NCBI GenBank assembly: GCA_048213135.1 | Contig: PS015010.1 | Span: forward strand, 434,001 to 498,000 | Direction of reading: 5' to 3' | Origin: Reclinomonas americana ATCC 50394 | Lineage: Eukaryota; Jakobida; Jakobea; Jakobida | DNA: 64,000 bases | Shown here: piece by piece, positions 25,491 through 34,282 of the stretch | Numbering within the stretch: the first letter of the stretch is position 1 | Layout of the letters: each line of letters starts with the position of its first letter | The notes under the pieces: generated by a model | The model's input: only the letters and a program-made list of their open reading frames with translations | Databases searched by the model: none | What the model was told of the DNA's origin: nothing | Program-made: the position numbers and the translations under genes

Positions 25491-26312
25491 GTGGAATTAA
25501 AAGACATCATATCATCCGGTTTGCTCGAGCTGTACTGTCTCGGACTTGCCACACCCGCTGAAGTGAGCGAGGTGGAGCAATGGGTCGTACAGTATCCTGA
25601 AGTAGCAGCTGAGATCGAGGCCATACGCCTGGGTATGGAGGGTTATGCCGGTAGTCATGCGGTAACACCTTCCCCTTCTGTAAAAGATAAACTGTTTGCC
25701 CAGCTGGGTATTGATGATGATGACATGACTTCCGCACCTGTTGCTGCCACCGGTAACAATATAGCGGAGGAAAGCGAAGCTAAAGTATACCGAATGCCAC
25801 GCTACTGGAAAGTGGCTGCCGCAGCGGCTGTTATACTCATCGCCGGCAGTGCCATACTTAACATGGTATTCTACAGTAAGTACACCACGCTGAGCAAAGA
25901 CCTGGCAGCAACGCAGGCGGCACTGGCGGTTGAGAAACAGCACAACGATGATATGAAGAACGATATGGCTGTAGTGCAGAATCCCAACAGCATGAGCGTA
26001 TCACTTAAAGAAATGCAACCCGCTTCCGGAAGGAACGCGAAAATATACTGGATGCAGAACACCCACGAAGTTATGGTGGATGCCAGTAACCTGCCCGATG
26101 CTCCCGCCGGAAAACAATACCAGTTCTGGGGCATCGTGGATGGTAAACCTGTTGACGGTGGCCTTATCATTACTACAGATAAAGGCAAAAAATTCCGCAT
26201 GCAAAAAATGAAATCCTTCGGCAGGGCAGAAGCCTTCGCCATCTCTCTCGAAAAAGAAGGAGGCAACCCAACACCGACGGAAGTGGTGAGTATGGGTAAG
26301 ATTAGTTTGTAA
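25491..26312 (+). CDS. RskA-like anti-sigma factor
   Basis: A 273-residue membrane protein. GTG at 25491, one base after the sigma stop, gives the usual N-terminus (ELKDIISSGLLELYCLGLATPAEVSEVE), so it is preferred to the TTG at 25458 inside the sigma gene. The cytoplasmic sigma-binding domain is about 1-85, a single membrane helix lies at about 105-125, a short coiled coil follows, and the external RskA_C domain is about 170-273 (with YWMQNTHEVMVDASNLP and the QFWGIVDGKPVDGG strand). It should hold the sigma factor at the membrane until an envelope signal releases it. Confidence 0.92.
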   Translation: MELKDIISSGLLELYCLGLATPAEVSEVEQWVVQYPEVAAEIEAIRLGMEGYAGSHAVTPSPSVKDKLFAQLGIDDDDMTSAPVAATGNNIAEESEAKVYRMPRYWKVAAAAAVILIAGSAILNMVFYSKYTTLSKDLAATQAALAVEKQHNDDMKNDMAVVQNPNSMSVSLKEMQPASGRNAKIYWMQNTHEVMVDASNLPDAPAGKQYQFWGIVDGKPVDGGLIITTDKGKKFRMQKMKSFGRAEAFAISLEKEGGNPTPTEVVSMGKISL

Positions 26313-26313
26313 A

Positions 26314-26467
26314 TAATTACGAATTACTAATTACGAATGCTTTAGCAGCATGCAGTATTTGCTTTAATTACACAGCCTTCTCTTTAATGAGCAATATTGG
26401 CGATGCTATTTACCATACTTCATATGATTACCACGATTCGTAATTCGTAATTAGTAATTCGTAATTA
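26314..26467. repeat. 25-base perfect inverted repeat enclosing 104 bases
   Basis: Bases 26314-26338 are the exact reverse complement of 26443-26467. Both arms are built from the ATTCGTAATT unit. The enclosed DNA has no ORF of note. Confidence 0.85.
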
Positions 26468-26507
26468 AAATAATAATTCGTAATTAAAATCATAATTCGT
26501 AATTAAA
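26435..26507. repeat. Tandem ATTCGTAATT repeat array, copy 2
   Basis: Five ATTCGTAATT-type units with short AT-rich spacers (TAG, AAAATA, AAAATC). It overlaps the right arm of the inverted repeat. Confidence 0.75.
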
Positions 26508-26590
26508 GTTCTCTTCACAAAACCATCTTCACCACCACTCCGTACATCTCTTTGTATTCATTATTATTTAACTCCAAAAAACTGGTAAGT

Positions 26591-27157
26591 ATGAAACAGG
26601 TAACAAAAATTTTATTTGTGGTGATGGCGATTGTTTTCGCACAGGCATCATTTGCACAAATGGAAAACGACAAAACGGTGATGGTAGGCGGCGCACCGAT
26701 GTATCCCACCAAAAACATTATTGAGAACGCGGTAAACAGTAAAGACCACACCACACTGGTGGCCGCGGTAAAAGCAGCGGGACTGGTAGAAACATTGCAG
26801 GGTGCGGGCCCTTTCACTGTTTTCGCTCCAACCAATAAGGCCTTTGATATGCTGCCTAAAGGAACAGTAGACAATCTGCTGAAACCGGAGAACAAAGGAA
26901 CGCTCACCACGGTACTCACCTATCATGTAGTGGCAGGAAGATGGAGCGCTCATGAACTGATGAACATGATCGAAAAAGGCGGAGGTAAGGCTACTATTAA
27001 AACCGTTGCGGGTAAAAATCTTACCGCATGGATGAAAAGCAAAATGATCGGCATTACCGATGAGTCAGGTAATACAGCCTGGGTTACCATAAAAGATGTA
27101 AACCAGAGCAATGGGGTCATCCATGTGATCGACCATGTACTGCTGCCGAAAATGTGA
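26591..27157 (+). CDS. Secreted fasciclin (FAS1) domain protein
   Basis: A 188-residue protein. ATG at 26591 gives a clean signal peptide (MKQVTKILFVVMAIVFAQA, cut after SFAQ). One FAS1 domain covers about 40-188, with the H1 motif GPFTVFAPTNKAFDMLPKGT and the H2-like segment GVIHVIDHVLLP at the end. FAS1 domains act in adhesion or ligand binding. It lies downstream of an ECF sigma/RskA-like pair, a neighbourhood also known for the SigK-RskA-MPT70/83 system of mycobacteria, so it may be a target of this sigma factor. Confidence 0.92.
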   Translation: MKQVTKILFVVMAIVFAQASFAQMENDKTVMVGGAPMYPTKNIIENAVNSKDHTTLVAAVKAAGLVETLQGAGPFTVFAPTNKAFDMLPKGTVDNLLKPENKGTLTTVLTYHVVAGRWSAHELMNMIEKGGGKATIKTVAGKNLTAWMKSKMIGITDESGNTAWVTIKDVNQSNGVIHVIDHVLLPKM

Positions 27158-27208
27158 TCACTGTTTTCATGGCTGAAAGCCAGGTGCCCCGCTTGTAACA
27201 GGCGGGGA

Positions 27209-27766
27209 TTACCTGTAAGGAGTTAATAAGGAATAAATGACGGTATCTCTGAATTCGCCTTTAAAAAAATAATCCTCCCTGAAATAGGCTTCCTTTACAA
27301 AACCGGTCTTTTCCAATATAGCTGCAGATGCTGCATTATCCGGGTTAATGTGTGCTTCAATGCTGTGCAGTTTCAGCGGGCCAAAACCATAGTCAATACA
27401 GGTGCGCAGCGCTTCGCTCATCACGCCCCTGCCCCAGTGCGACGGGGATAAAGTATAACCTACTTCGGCACGGTAATGTTCCTTGATGAGCCGCCAGAAG
27501 CCAATAACGCCTATCAATTGCGCTGGGTTTTCTTTCAGTGAGATGCCCCAGTTGATACCATCATTCTTCGTTATCGCATCGTCTATCCGCTGTACAAAGG
27601 CGAATCCTTCGCTGATGTCTTTGGCCTTTTCTTTATCGATGTACTTCATTACATCTTCATTGGAACGAAGTAAAAAAATGGCTTCAGCGTCAGCAGGGGT
27701 TATCCGGCGCAGTAATAAACGTTCTGTTTCGAGTATGGGGAAATTGGAAAAATCGGGTGTGAGCAT
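27209..27766 (-). CDS. GNAT-family N-acetyltransferase (RimJ/RimL-like)
   Basis: A 185-residue acetyltransferase. The N-terminus ILETERLLLRRITPADAEAI, the acetyl-CoA binding segment SHWGRGVMSEALRTCIDYGF (about 115-134) and the NPDNAASAAILEKTGFVKE end are those of the RimJ/RimL branch, which acetylate protein N-termini or small amines. The substrate is unknown. It follows the M61 peptidase gene by 11 bases in the same direction, likely as an operon. Confidence 0.92.
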   Translation of the reverse strand: MLTPDFSNFPILETERLLLRRITPADAEAIFLLRSNEDVMKYIDKEKAKDISEGFAFVQRIDDAITKNDGINWGISLKENPAQLIGVIGFWRLIKEHYRAEVGYTLSPSHWGRGVMSEALRTCIDYGFGPLKLHSIEAHINPDNAASAAILEKTGFVKEAYFREDYFFKGEFRDTVIYSLLTPYR

Positions 27767-27777
27767 AATGAATGTTT

Positions 27778-29583
27778 TTATGGTTGTTGCCGTGCCCAGC
27801 TTGCTAATATGGCCGCTTGCAAGGCGCTGGGCTGGCTGATCCTGTTGATGGTAAAATCTTTTTGTTGTTTACTGCCTGCGGTAAGGCTGACTTCACGGAT
27901 TGCTCCCGCATGTTCGTAACGAATATTGATCAGGTTGCCGGGTTTGCCGGCAGCAGCCAGTTCGTCCAGAATCTTTTTTGTTACAGGCGAACCGTTTATG
28001 GCAAGCACTTTGTCCTGCCCGCGCAAACCGGCTTCCCAGGCGGGAGAGGGCCACTCTGCGTTGGTAACCAGCAGGCTGTCACCCCGCTGTCTTGTACTGA
28101 TGCCATACCAGGCACCGGGTAAGGTTTTTGCCGTAGTGTCAACCTGCAGACCTGCATAGGAAAAATATTTCGGGTAGTCTACAGCGTTAGTCGTGTTGAC
28201 GTAACTGAAGAATTCATCCAGTGATTGACCGGCAGCCCTTTCGCAAACTTCCCTGAACTCCGCCTCGGTAAACCCTCTCTGCAGTTTGCGGTAATAGGTG
28301 TGATAAAGCGTACGCATTACATCGTCGAGCGAACGCTTGTTGCCGGAGTGATGCCTGATGGCGAAGTCGAGCAGCATACCCAGCGCGGGCCCTTTATCAT
28401 AATAGGAAATGGTTTTATTCACTTCTTCGCCTGTGCGACCAAAAGGGCCATCAGACCAGGTTTCATAACTGGCCTGTACAACGGATTGGTACAGCCTGCC
28501 GGGTTTATTCTCATAATTCATAATGTTGTGCCGCAGCGCGTCAAGCAATTCATTTTCCTTCATGAGGCCCGCACGTACCAGGGCCAGGTATTCGTAATAT
28601 ACGGTTAGCCCCTCAGACACCCACAGCATACGGGTGCGGCTGCCTTTATCGTAATCGAAAGGCCCCAGTTCTATGGGGCGGATGCGTTTTACATTGTAAT
28701 GATGAAAATATTCATGTGCGATGAAACTCAGCATCCGCAGCCTTCCTTCCGGGTTAGACAGTTGTTTGCCTTCAAAACTGATGGTAGTGGAATTGAGGTG
28801 TTCTATACCACCGCGACCAGGGCCGATGGCCAGGAAAGTGTATTGGCGGTAGGGGATATGACCAATGATACCCGAGGCGCCTCTTACCACTTTTTCCAGG
28901 TCGGCCACAAATGCAGCATGATCAAAATTACCCAGCTGGTAACCAATGAAACGGTGCCTTTTTCCGTCCACCATAAAATAAGGCAGGTATTCAAGGTTCC
29001 CGATCAATATGGGACAATCGTACAGGATATCAAAATCGGGTGCAAAGAAAGTGGGTTGCTGCCCGGCGATGGAATCCAGTCCTGTAGCCACATTGCGCCA
29101 CCTGCTGTTGGGCACTATGGTAACGGTAACAGGGGTGTTGATCTTTCCTTCCGGGTATATAAAAACACCGGCGGGCACGATATAAGCCCTGTCTTCCCCG
29201 ATATAACTCTGCGCCACGAATTGCGTCTCTGCTTTTACATCATAGCTAATAGTAACGCTCTGATGACTTCCATTGGCAATAGTCCACGCGTTATCGCCGG
29301 CGGGACTCCAGGGGATGCTGTCGTTATTACCGGCGCTCACCCTGAACTGCCTTACCTGTTTGGCATAGTTCAGTAACTGGTAATAACCTGGCGTCCAGGC
29401 GGGCATTTTTAAAATGGTATTGGACGACTGCAAACCGCTGTAACGGAGCTCAACATGAAACAGGTGTTCGGAAGGGTTGTCCATGGTCACCGTAAAATGC
29501 ATGTTCGTTTTCTGAGCACGCAGTTGGACTGATACCAAAAGAAAAATTAGTAGTGTAAAATAATAAGCAGTGTTCCTGGTCAT
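27778..29583 (-). CDS. M61-family metallopeptidase with PDZ domain
   Basis: A 601-residue exported protein with a signal peptide (to about 23, LRAQ). The N-terminal beta domain (about 27-200) precedes the zinc peptidase domain with HEYFHHYNVKRIRP (about 288-301) and a downstream Glu in the SEGLTVYYEYLAL helix, as in glycyl aminopeptidase-like M61 enzymes. A PDZ domain lies at about 485-570 (AGLRGQDKVLAINGSPV). It is probably a periplasmic aminopeptidase. Confidence 0.93.
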   Translation of the reverse strand: MTRNTAYYFTLLIFLLVSVQLRAQKTNMHFTVTMDNPSEHLFHVELRYSGLQSSNTILKMPAWTPGYYQLLNYAKQVRQFRVSAGNNDSIPWSPAGDNAWTIANGSHQSVTISYDVKAETQFVAQSYIGEDRAYIVPAGVFIYPEGKINTPVTVTIVPNSRWRNVATGLDSIAGQQPTFFAPDFDILYDCPILIGNLEYLPYFMVDGKRHRFIGYQLGNFDHAAFVADLEKVVRGASGIIGHIPYRQYTFLAIGPGRGGIEHLNSTTISFEGKQLSNPEGRLRMLSFIAHEYFHHYNVKRIRPIELGPFDYDKGSRTRMLWVSEGLTVYYEYLALVRAGLMKENELLDALRHNIMNYENKPGRLYQSVVQASYETWSDGPFGRTGEEVNKTISYYDKGPALGMLLDFAIRHHSGNKRSLDDVMRTLYHTYYRKLQRGFTEAEFREVCERAAGQSLDEFFSYVNTTNAVDYPKYFSYAGLQVDTTAKTLPGAWYGISTRQRGDSLLVTNAEWPSPAWEAGLRGQDKVLAINGSPVTKKILDELAAAGKPGNLINIRYEHAGAIREVSLTAGSKQQKDFTINRISQPSALQAAILASWARQQP

Positions 29584-29745
29584 GCAGCGGGCGCCGGGTT
29601 TTAAGAGCAGTCTGATCCAGCCGTCGCGGGACTAAGATAATTCTTTACCCGGGCAATCAGTCTCCGCTGGTGTAATTGCAGGTAAGCCAAAGGCCGTTCC
29701 TTTCGAAACGACCCTTCGCGTGTTGGTATATATTATGTTAGGGGA

Positions 29746-30396
29746 TCACTCTTTTGCTTTTTCATTCTCCCTGAATTTGGCCAGCGGGCGATGGGTGGTA
29801 TAAATGGCGGAGAACCTGATCTTTTGTTTGGCGATCTTCAGGTTATCGGCGGTTTTCAGGTCTTTCTCCACGGCATTTTTCCTGGTATCGAGCGCTTCAT
29901 ACAATAATTTAACCTCGTCCCAATCTTCACGGGAGTATACCTTTTTATTGTCTGCCACTACATCTGCAAATTTGGTGTAGGTATCCAGGATATTATCGGC
30001 AGTAACGAAATTGAAACTCATGTCTTCACCTATCCTGCCTTCGCCAAAGAGGTTGTTCCTTAACTTTTGTTTCCAGGTGAGTTCTACCACAGGTGGTTTA
30101 CTTTTTTCCACTTCGGCGGTGTATTTCGCTTTAAAGTCGTCGTACTTTTTCTTACTGTCTGCTACTTTTGTTTTTTCATCGGCAGTCAGTTCCGCTTTGT
30201 CGGCTTTCTCTTCTCTCGCCACATAACCGGTGTTGATAACGGCCCAGTTTCCTTCGCTGTAATCTTTACTGATGTTGCTTACAGAGTCAACATAATCCTG
30301 TAATTCTGTAACGGCAGGGTTTTCATTCTTTCCACCGCATGCCATAAAGCCGCTGATGAGGAGCAGGCCAATAATGCTGTTGATGATATTTTTCAT
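29746..30396 (-). CDS. Uncharacterised lipoprotein
   Basis: A 216-residue protein starting with a lipoprotein signal (MKNIINSIIGLLLISGFMAC, Cys at 20). The mature part is Lys/Glu/Asp-rich and largely helical, with repeated charged stretches (EEKADKAELTADEKTKVADS) and a Trp-containing segment VELTWKQKLRNNLFGEGRIG. No catalytic motif can be seen. It appears monocistronic. I do not recognise a named family. Confidence 0.75.
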   Translation of the reverse strand: MKNIINSIIGLLLISGFMACGGKNENPAVTELQDYVDSVSNISKDYSEGNWAVINTGYVAREEKADKAELTADEKTKVADSKKKYDDFKAKYTAEVEKSKPPVVELTWKQKLRNNLFGEGRIGEDMSFNFVTADNILDTYTKFADVVADNKKVYSREDWDEVKLLYEALDTRKNAVEKDLKTADNLKIAKQKIRFSAIYTTHRPLAKFRENEKAKE

Positions 30397-30519
30397 AATG
30401 ATTCGATTTTGTTAAGCTGTTAATGAGGAGACAAAATTGGTGCCACCGGTATTTTCCCTTTTAAATACGCTACAGGTAAGGGTATGCAGCTGCGGGGATG
30501 GGTAGGAAATTCCCCAAAT

Positions 30520-30615
30520 CAATGTGGCGATTTGGAAATTTGAAGATGCGGGAATTAATGATTCTCCTGCCTATGCCAATTATCAAATCATCGAATCGGC
30601 AAACGATCAAATTGA
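30520..30615. repeat. Degenerate GATTTGGAAATTTGAAG-type intergenic repeat
   Basis: Contains GATTTGGAAATTTGAAG and CAAATCATCGAATC/AACGATCAAATTG words of the kind that form degenerate simple repeats in Bacteroidota intergenic DNA. It lies just downstream of plsX. Confidence 0.45.
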
Positions 30616-30616
30616 G

Positions 30617-31567
30617 TTAGGCCTGGCCGATAAAGCTGTCTTTCATTTTTTCCAGCAGCCTGGTCTCGTGCATGCGTTGTGCAATGCGGATCATATTTTT
30701 GAAAGCGAGGGCGTGGGAGATGCCGTGACCGATGATAACGGGTTTGGCGACACCGAGTACGGGTACACCGCCATATTGCTCAAAATTGAAACGGTCGAAA
30801 TGTTCATCCTGTATGTTGCGGCGTTGTACGATATCGTAAACGCTTTCGGCCATCTTTAATACCACGTTGCCGGTGAAGCCTTCGCAAACGAGCACGTCGG
30901 CACGGCTGAGGAGTATATCGCGGCCTTCAATATTGCCGATAAAATTGATCTGGTTGTTCTCTTTCAGGAGGGGATAAGCGGCCTGTGCCAGCAGGTTGCC
31001 CTTGCCTTCTTCTTCGCCCAGGTTCACCAGTCCTACTTTTGGATTATCGAAATTGAGGATGTGCTGTGCAAAAAGCGAACCCAGTACAGCGAACTGGTTC
31101 AGGTTCTCGGGTTTGCAGTCGGCATTCAGACCTACGTCTACCAGCAGGCCCAGGGTACCGTCTTCGCGGGGTATGTAAGCGCCAATGGTAGGGCGGAGTA
31201 TACCTTCAATGGCTTTGATGCTGAAGAGGGCGCCCACCATCATGGCCCCGGTATTACCGGCGCTGATGAAAGCGTCTGTCTTTCCCGTGGCGAGTAAATG
31301 AAAGCCGACGGCTATGGAAGATTGCTGTTTTTCTTTAAGTGCTTTGGTGGGGTGCTCATTCATTTCGATCACCTGCGGTGCATGTACAATGCTGTACCTG
31401 CCGGCGGGTATGGGATAGTCGCTGAGCAAAGGTGTGATCGCGGATTCGTCTCCAATGAGGGTAAGGTGAACTTCGGCAGGGGCGTTGGCTAAGAAATCGG
31501 CTGCGCCTTTAACGGTTTCCAGCGGGGCAAAATCGCCGCCCATCATGTCCAGTCCTATATTCATCAT
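30617..31567 (-). CDS. plsX: Phosphate acyltransferase PlsX
   Basis: A 316-residue enzyme making acyl-phosphate from acyl-ACP for phospholipid synthesis. Family landmarks are the N-terminal GLDMMGGDFAPLETVKGA, the SAGNTGAMMVGALF segment (about 100-113), LLVDVGLNADCKPENL and DVLVCEGFTGNVVLKMAE. It ends the DUF177-rpmF-plsX run, a classic bacterial order that links ribosome and lipid synthesis; fabH, often next, is not in this window. Confidence 0.96.
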   Translation of the reverse strand: MMNIGLDMMGGDFAPLETVKGAADFLANAPAEVHLTLIGDESAITPLLSDYPIPAGRYSIVHAPQVIEMNEHPTKALKEKQQSSIAVGFHLLATGKTDAFISAGNTGAMMVGALFSIKAIEGILRPTIGAYIPREDGTLGLLVDVGLNADCKPENLNQFAVLGSLFAQHILNFDNPKVGLVNLGEEEGKGNLLAQAAYPLLKENNQINFIGNIEGRDILLSRADVLVCEGFTGNVVLKMAESVYDIVQRRNIQDEHFDRFNFEQYGGVPVLGVAKPVIIGHGISHALAFKNMIRIAQRMHETRLLEKMKDSFIGQA

Positions 31568-31723
31568 CTGGTATTGTAGTTTGCGAATACGATCGGGGTT
31601 ACAGGGAAAACAAAAAGCCGGCCGGTGTGGCCCTGCGTTTTGCAGGAGGGCATAAATGCAAAAATTCTAAACCCGCAATCGTAGTACAATTTCGGATTTA
31701 GAATTCAGAATCAGAAAAAAATA

Positions 31724-31918
31724 TTATGCTTTCAGCGGCGCTTTTTCAGCCACTAATTTTCCTTTGTAGTATAATTTTCCTTCGCTTACGTGTGCACGGT
31801 GACGTACATGCGTTTCGCCGGTTGTTTTATCAACGCTCAGGGTAGTGGCTTCCGCTTTGTAGTGAGTCCTTCTTTTAGCACTGCGTTGTTGTGAGTGGCG
31901 CCTTTTTGGATTTGGCAT
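31724..31918 (-). CDS. rpmF: 50S ribosomal protein L32
   Basis: A 64-residue basic protein starting MPNPKRRHSQQRSAKRRTHY, the family hallmark, with the later HVRHRAHVSEGKLYYKG segment. It has no Cys, so it is the zinc-independent form. It lies 48 bases after the DUF177 gene and 156 bases before plsX. Confidence 0.97.
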   Translation of the reverse strand: MPNPKRRHSQQRSAKRRTHYKAEATTLSVDKTTGETHVRHRAHVSEGKLYYKGKLVAEKAPLKA

Positions 31919-31966
31919 ATCTGTAAATTTTAATTGTTATTATTAGTTGTCGCCCTGGGGCATTGT

Positions 31967-32521
31967 TTAATTTTTTCCCGCGTTCTTTTTAAACTGTTCC
32001 AGTCCCTTCCACAGATCGTTGGCTGTTTCCGATGCTTTGTTCTCCATTTCCTTCAGTTTTTCCAGCACTTCAGGGTTGCATTTGGATTTGCCGTTCTCAT
32101 CAACGCCGCACTCTTTCTGGTTGGGGAAGCTGAGCAATACAAACTCGTAGATCCAGCTGGCTACATCAATATGGCTTTCGGTCCGAGAGATGTAAAACAC
32201 ATCAGGATCCTCTTCCTGGTCATTCATTTCTTCAGGGTTCTCCACCATTTTCACCAGCACGTTGAATTCGTCCCAGATATCGATGTGTACGGGGTTGCCG
32301 CAACGATCGCAGGTAGATTCCGCCTTTCCGCCGATCTCGAATTTCAGCATCATAAAACCACTCTTTTTATCGAGCAGCATTTTGACCTTGGCTTCGATGT
32401 TGGCAAAGTCAGGATGACCTCCTTTTTCAGCAAAGAACTTATCATCCACCTCGTAATCGAACTCGTGAACTCCAGGCTTCAATCCCACGAAAGCTATCTC
32501 AAAGGCCCTCTTGTTCGCCAT
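31967..32521 (-). CDS. DUF177 (YceD-like) protein
   Basis: A 184-residue protein. ATG at 32521 (MANKRAFEIAFVGLK) is chosen because a -7 box lies just upstream of it, inside the longer frame. It shows the usual DUF177 CxxC (STCDRCGNPV, about 85-94) and a second Cys pair (ECGVDENGKSKC), which may bind zinc. DUF177/YceD proteins act in 23S rRNA metabolism or ribosome assembly and are usually encoded before rpmF, as here. Confidence 0.9.
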   Translation of the reverse strand: MANKRAFEIAFVGLKPGVHEFDYEVDDKFFAEKGGHPDFANIEAKVKMLLDKKSGFMMLKFEIGGKAESTCDRCGNPVHIDIWDEFNVLVKMVENPEEMNDQEEDPDVFYISRTESHIDVASWIYEFVLLSFPNQKECGVDENGKSKCNPEVLEKLKEMENKASETANDLWKGLEQFKKNAGKN

Positions 32522-32542
32522 TATGGATGATTTAAAGGAGGG

Positions 32543-32550
32543 CAAAGGTA
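32543..32550 (-). promoter_or_regulatory. -7 element TACCTTTG of the DUF177-rpmF-plsX operon
   Basis: TACCTTTG on the minus strand matches TAnnTTTG and lies 21 bases upstream of the chosen ATG, giving a leader of about 15 bases. No good -33 was found. Confidence 0.5.
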
Positions 32551-32660
32551 GTACAAAATTTCGATTTATGAAGGCTGATTTCAGAATAATTGACAATTAA
32601 CGGTTTAAAAACCGGCCCGGCAGCCTTAAAAAAGGCCAATTTCGGTATTTTTAGGCCATT

Positions 32661-33755
32661 ATGAGCAGGAAACGCTTTGGGATCATCACGGGAATACTGG
32701 CAACTGTTGCGCTGCTTATCCACCTGTTCAGTACCGGCTCAGTCCGGGTTGAGCGCTGGTATAGTAACGGGATTTACCCCCGTGTAGCGGCTTTTTTCCG
32801 GGTCACTTTCGGCTGGCTGCCTTTCAGTATCGGCGATATCCTGTATGGGCTGGCGGCCCTGTGGCTGGTCTGGCGGCTGGTAAAAGGCGTCCGTGCGCTG
32901 ATCAAACGGCAGGTTACCCGCGAAAGCCTGCTGAACAGCGGCAAAAGAACGGTCATCATCCTGCTTGGCGTCTACATCATTTTCAACACTTTCTGGGGTA
33001 TCAATTACAACCGTGAAGGAATTTACCGGCAGGTGGGTGTACCGCTGGATACTTTCAGTTACGCGGAACTGCATAATGTGAGTTTTATGCTGACGGATAA
33101 ACTCAATCTTACCAAATCCTTCCTCATCCGCAATAAAGTCACCTATCCCTCCAACCGCGATCTTTTCGCCCGGGTGAAAGCGGCATATGAAAAGACGGTA
33201 AAGGTATACCCGTTTCTCGGCTATACACATGTGTCCATCAAACCATCCATCTGGAGCTGGGTGGGTAACTATACCGGCTTTACGGGTTATTATAATCCTT
33301 TTACCGGGGAGGCGCAGGTGAATACACTGGTGCCGGGACTGCTGCAGCCTTTTGTAGCCTGTCATGAAGTGGGGCACCAATTGGGGTATGCCAAGGAGAA
33401 TGAGGCCAGCGCGGTGGGTTATATCGCGGCGCTGCATTCGGGCGACAGCCTTTTACTTTATTCTACCTATTTTGAATTATTCAACGCGGCTAGACGTGAG
33501 CTGCTGCTGCGTTCTTACCTGAAGGGCGATACTACCATGCGCCAGCAGTTGTCTGAACGGCTGATACCCGAAGTGAAAGCTGATATACGGGAAGTGGCGG
33601 CTTTTTTCAGCAGGCATAAAAATCCTGTTGAACCTTTTGTGAGGCAGGGGTATGCGCTTTACCTCCGCAATAATAACCAGCCTTCGGGACTGCGTTCTTA
33701 CGATGAAGTGACGGCTTTTCTGATTGCCTGGTACCGTCGTTTCGGGAAAATATAA
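32661..33755 (+). CDS. DUF3810 membrane protein with HExGH motif
   Basis: A 364-residue protein with membrane helices at about 6-24, 48-70 and 92-112. The outer part has a zincin-like motif HEVGHQLGYAKENEASAVG (about 234-252), typical of DUF3810. It is likely a membrane-bound metallopeptidase, though no substrate is known. It is divergent from the DUF177 operon. Confidence 0.88.
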   Translation: MSRKRFGIITGILATVALLIHLFSTGSVRVERWYSNGIYPRVAAFFRVTFGWLPFSIGDILYGLAALWLVWRLVKGVRALIKRQVTRESLLNSGKRTVIILLGVYIIFNTFWGINYNREGIYRQVGVPLDTFSYAELHNVSFMLTDKLNLTKSFLIRNKVTYPSNRDLFARVKAAYEKTVKVYPFLGYTHVSIKPSIWSWVGNYTGFTGYYNPFTGEAQVNTLVPGLLQPFVACHEVGHQLGYAKENEASAVGYIAALHSGDSLLLYSTYFELFNAARRELLLRSYLKGDTTMRQQLSERLIPEVKADIREVAAFFSRHKNPVEPFVRQGYALYLRNNNQPSGLRSYDEVTAFLIAWYRRFGKI

Positions 33756-33811
33756 ACTTTTGCCATTAAGGCGTCTCTCAACAAAAAAGACTAATCCGTT
33801 GTTTCCTTTAT

Positions 33812-34276
33812 ATGAAACTTATCATTTCCATACTGGTGCCGCTTGCTGTAGGGATGCTGTCGGGGTACCTTACCCATGATGGTGTGACCGGCTGGTATGT
33901 AACTGCCGAAAAGCCTGGCTTTAATCCGCCCAATTGGGTATTCGCCCCGGTATGGATAGTCCTGTACATCAGTATGGGAATAGCCTTATACCTGGTGTGG
34001 AAGTCCAATGCGGAAGCACGGGTTAAGAAAATGGCGGTGCTGGCATTCGCGGTTCAGCTGGCACTTAATTTCTGCTGGTCGTTTATCTTTTTCAAAATGC
34101 AGGAGCCGGGCTGGGCGCTGGTGGAGATCATCGCGCTGTGGTCGGCTATTGTATGGATGATCGTTGTGTTCACCAGGGCAAGATCTGTCACCGGTTGGAT
34201 GCTGGCGCCTTATTTATTGTGGGTGAGTTTCGCGGTACTGCTCAATTACAATATCTGGGAACTCAATAAGCATTGA
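33812..34276 (+). CDS. tspO: TspO/MBR family membrane protein
   Basis: A 154-residue protein with five membrane helices and the family signatures GWYVTAEKPGFNPPNWVFAPVW (helix 1-2 loop), NFCWSFIFF and the YLLWVSFAVLLNYNIWELN end. TspO proteins bind tetrapyrroles and take part in stress responses and porphyrin handling. It lies 56 bases after the DUF3810 gene and is convergent with dcd (six-base gap). Confidence 0.95.
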   Translation: MKLIISILVPLAVGMLSGYLTHDGVTGWYVTAEKPGFNPPNWVFAPVWIVLYISMGIALYLVWKSNAEARVKKMAVLAFAVQLALNFCWSFIFFKMQEPGWALVEIIALWSAIVWMIVVFTRARSVTGWMLAPYLLWVSFAVLLNYNIWELNKH

Positions 34277-34282
34277 TGCGCA

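Larger units (their letters stand above)
26313..26590. other. Intergenic region with inverted and tandem repeats
   Basis: A 278-base stretch between the anti-sigma and fasciclin genes. A 25-base inverted repeat and several TAATTCGTAATT units fill much of it. No gene was seen. Confidence 0.7.

Noticed and set aside
27187-27207. CCCCGC/GCGGGG hairpin after the fasciclin gene as a terminator
   Set aside because: No T-run follows on the plus strand, so termination is not supported.
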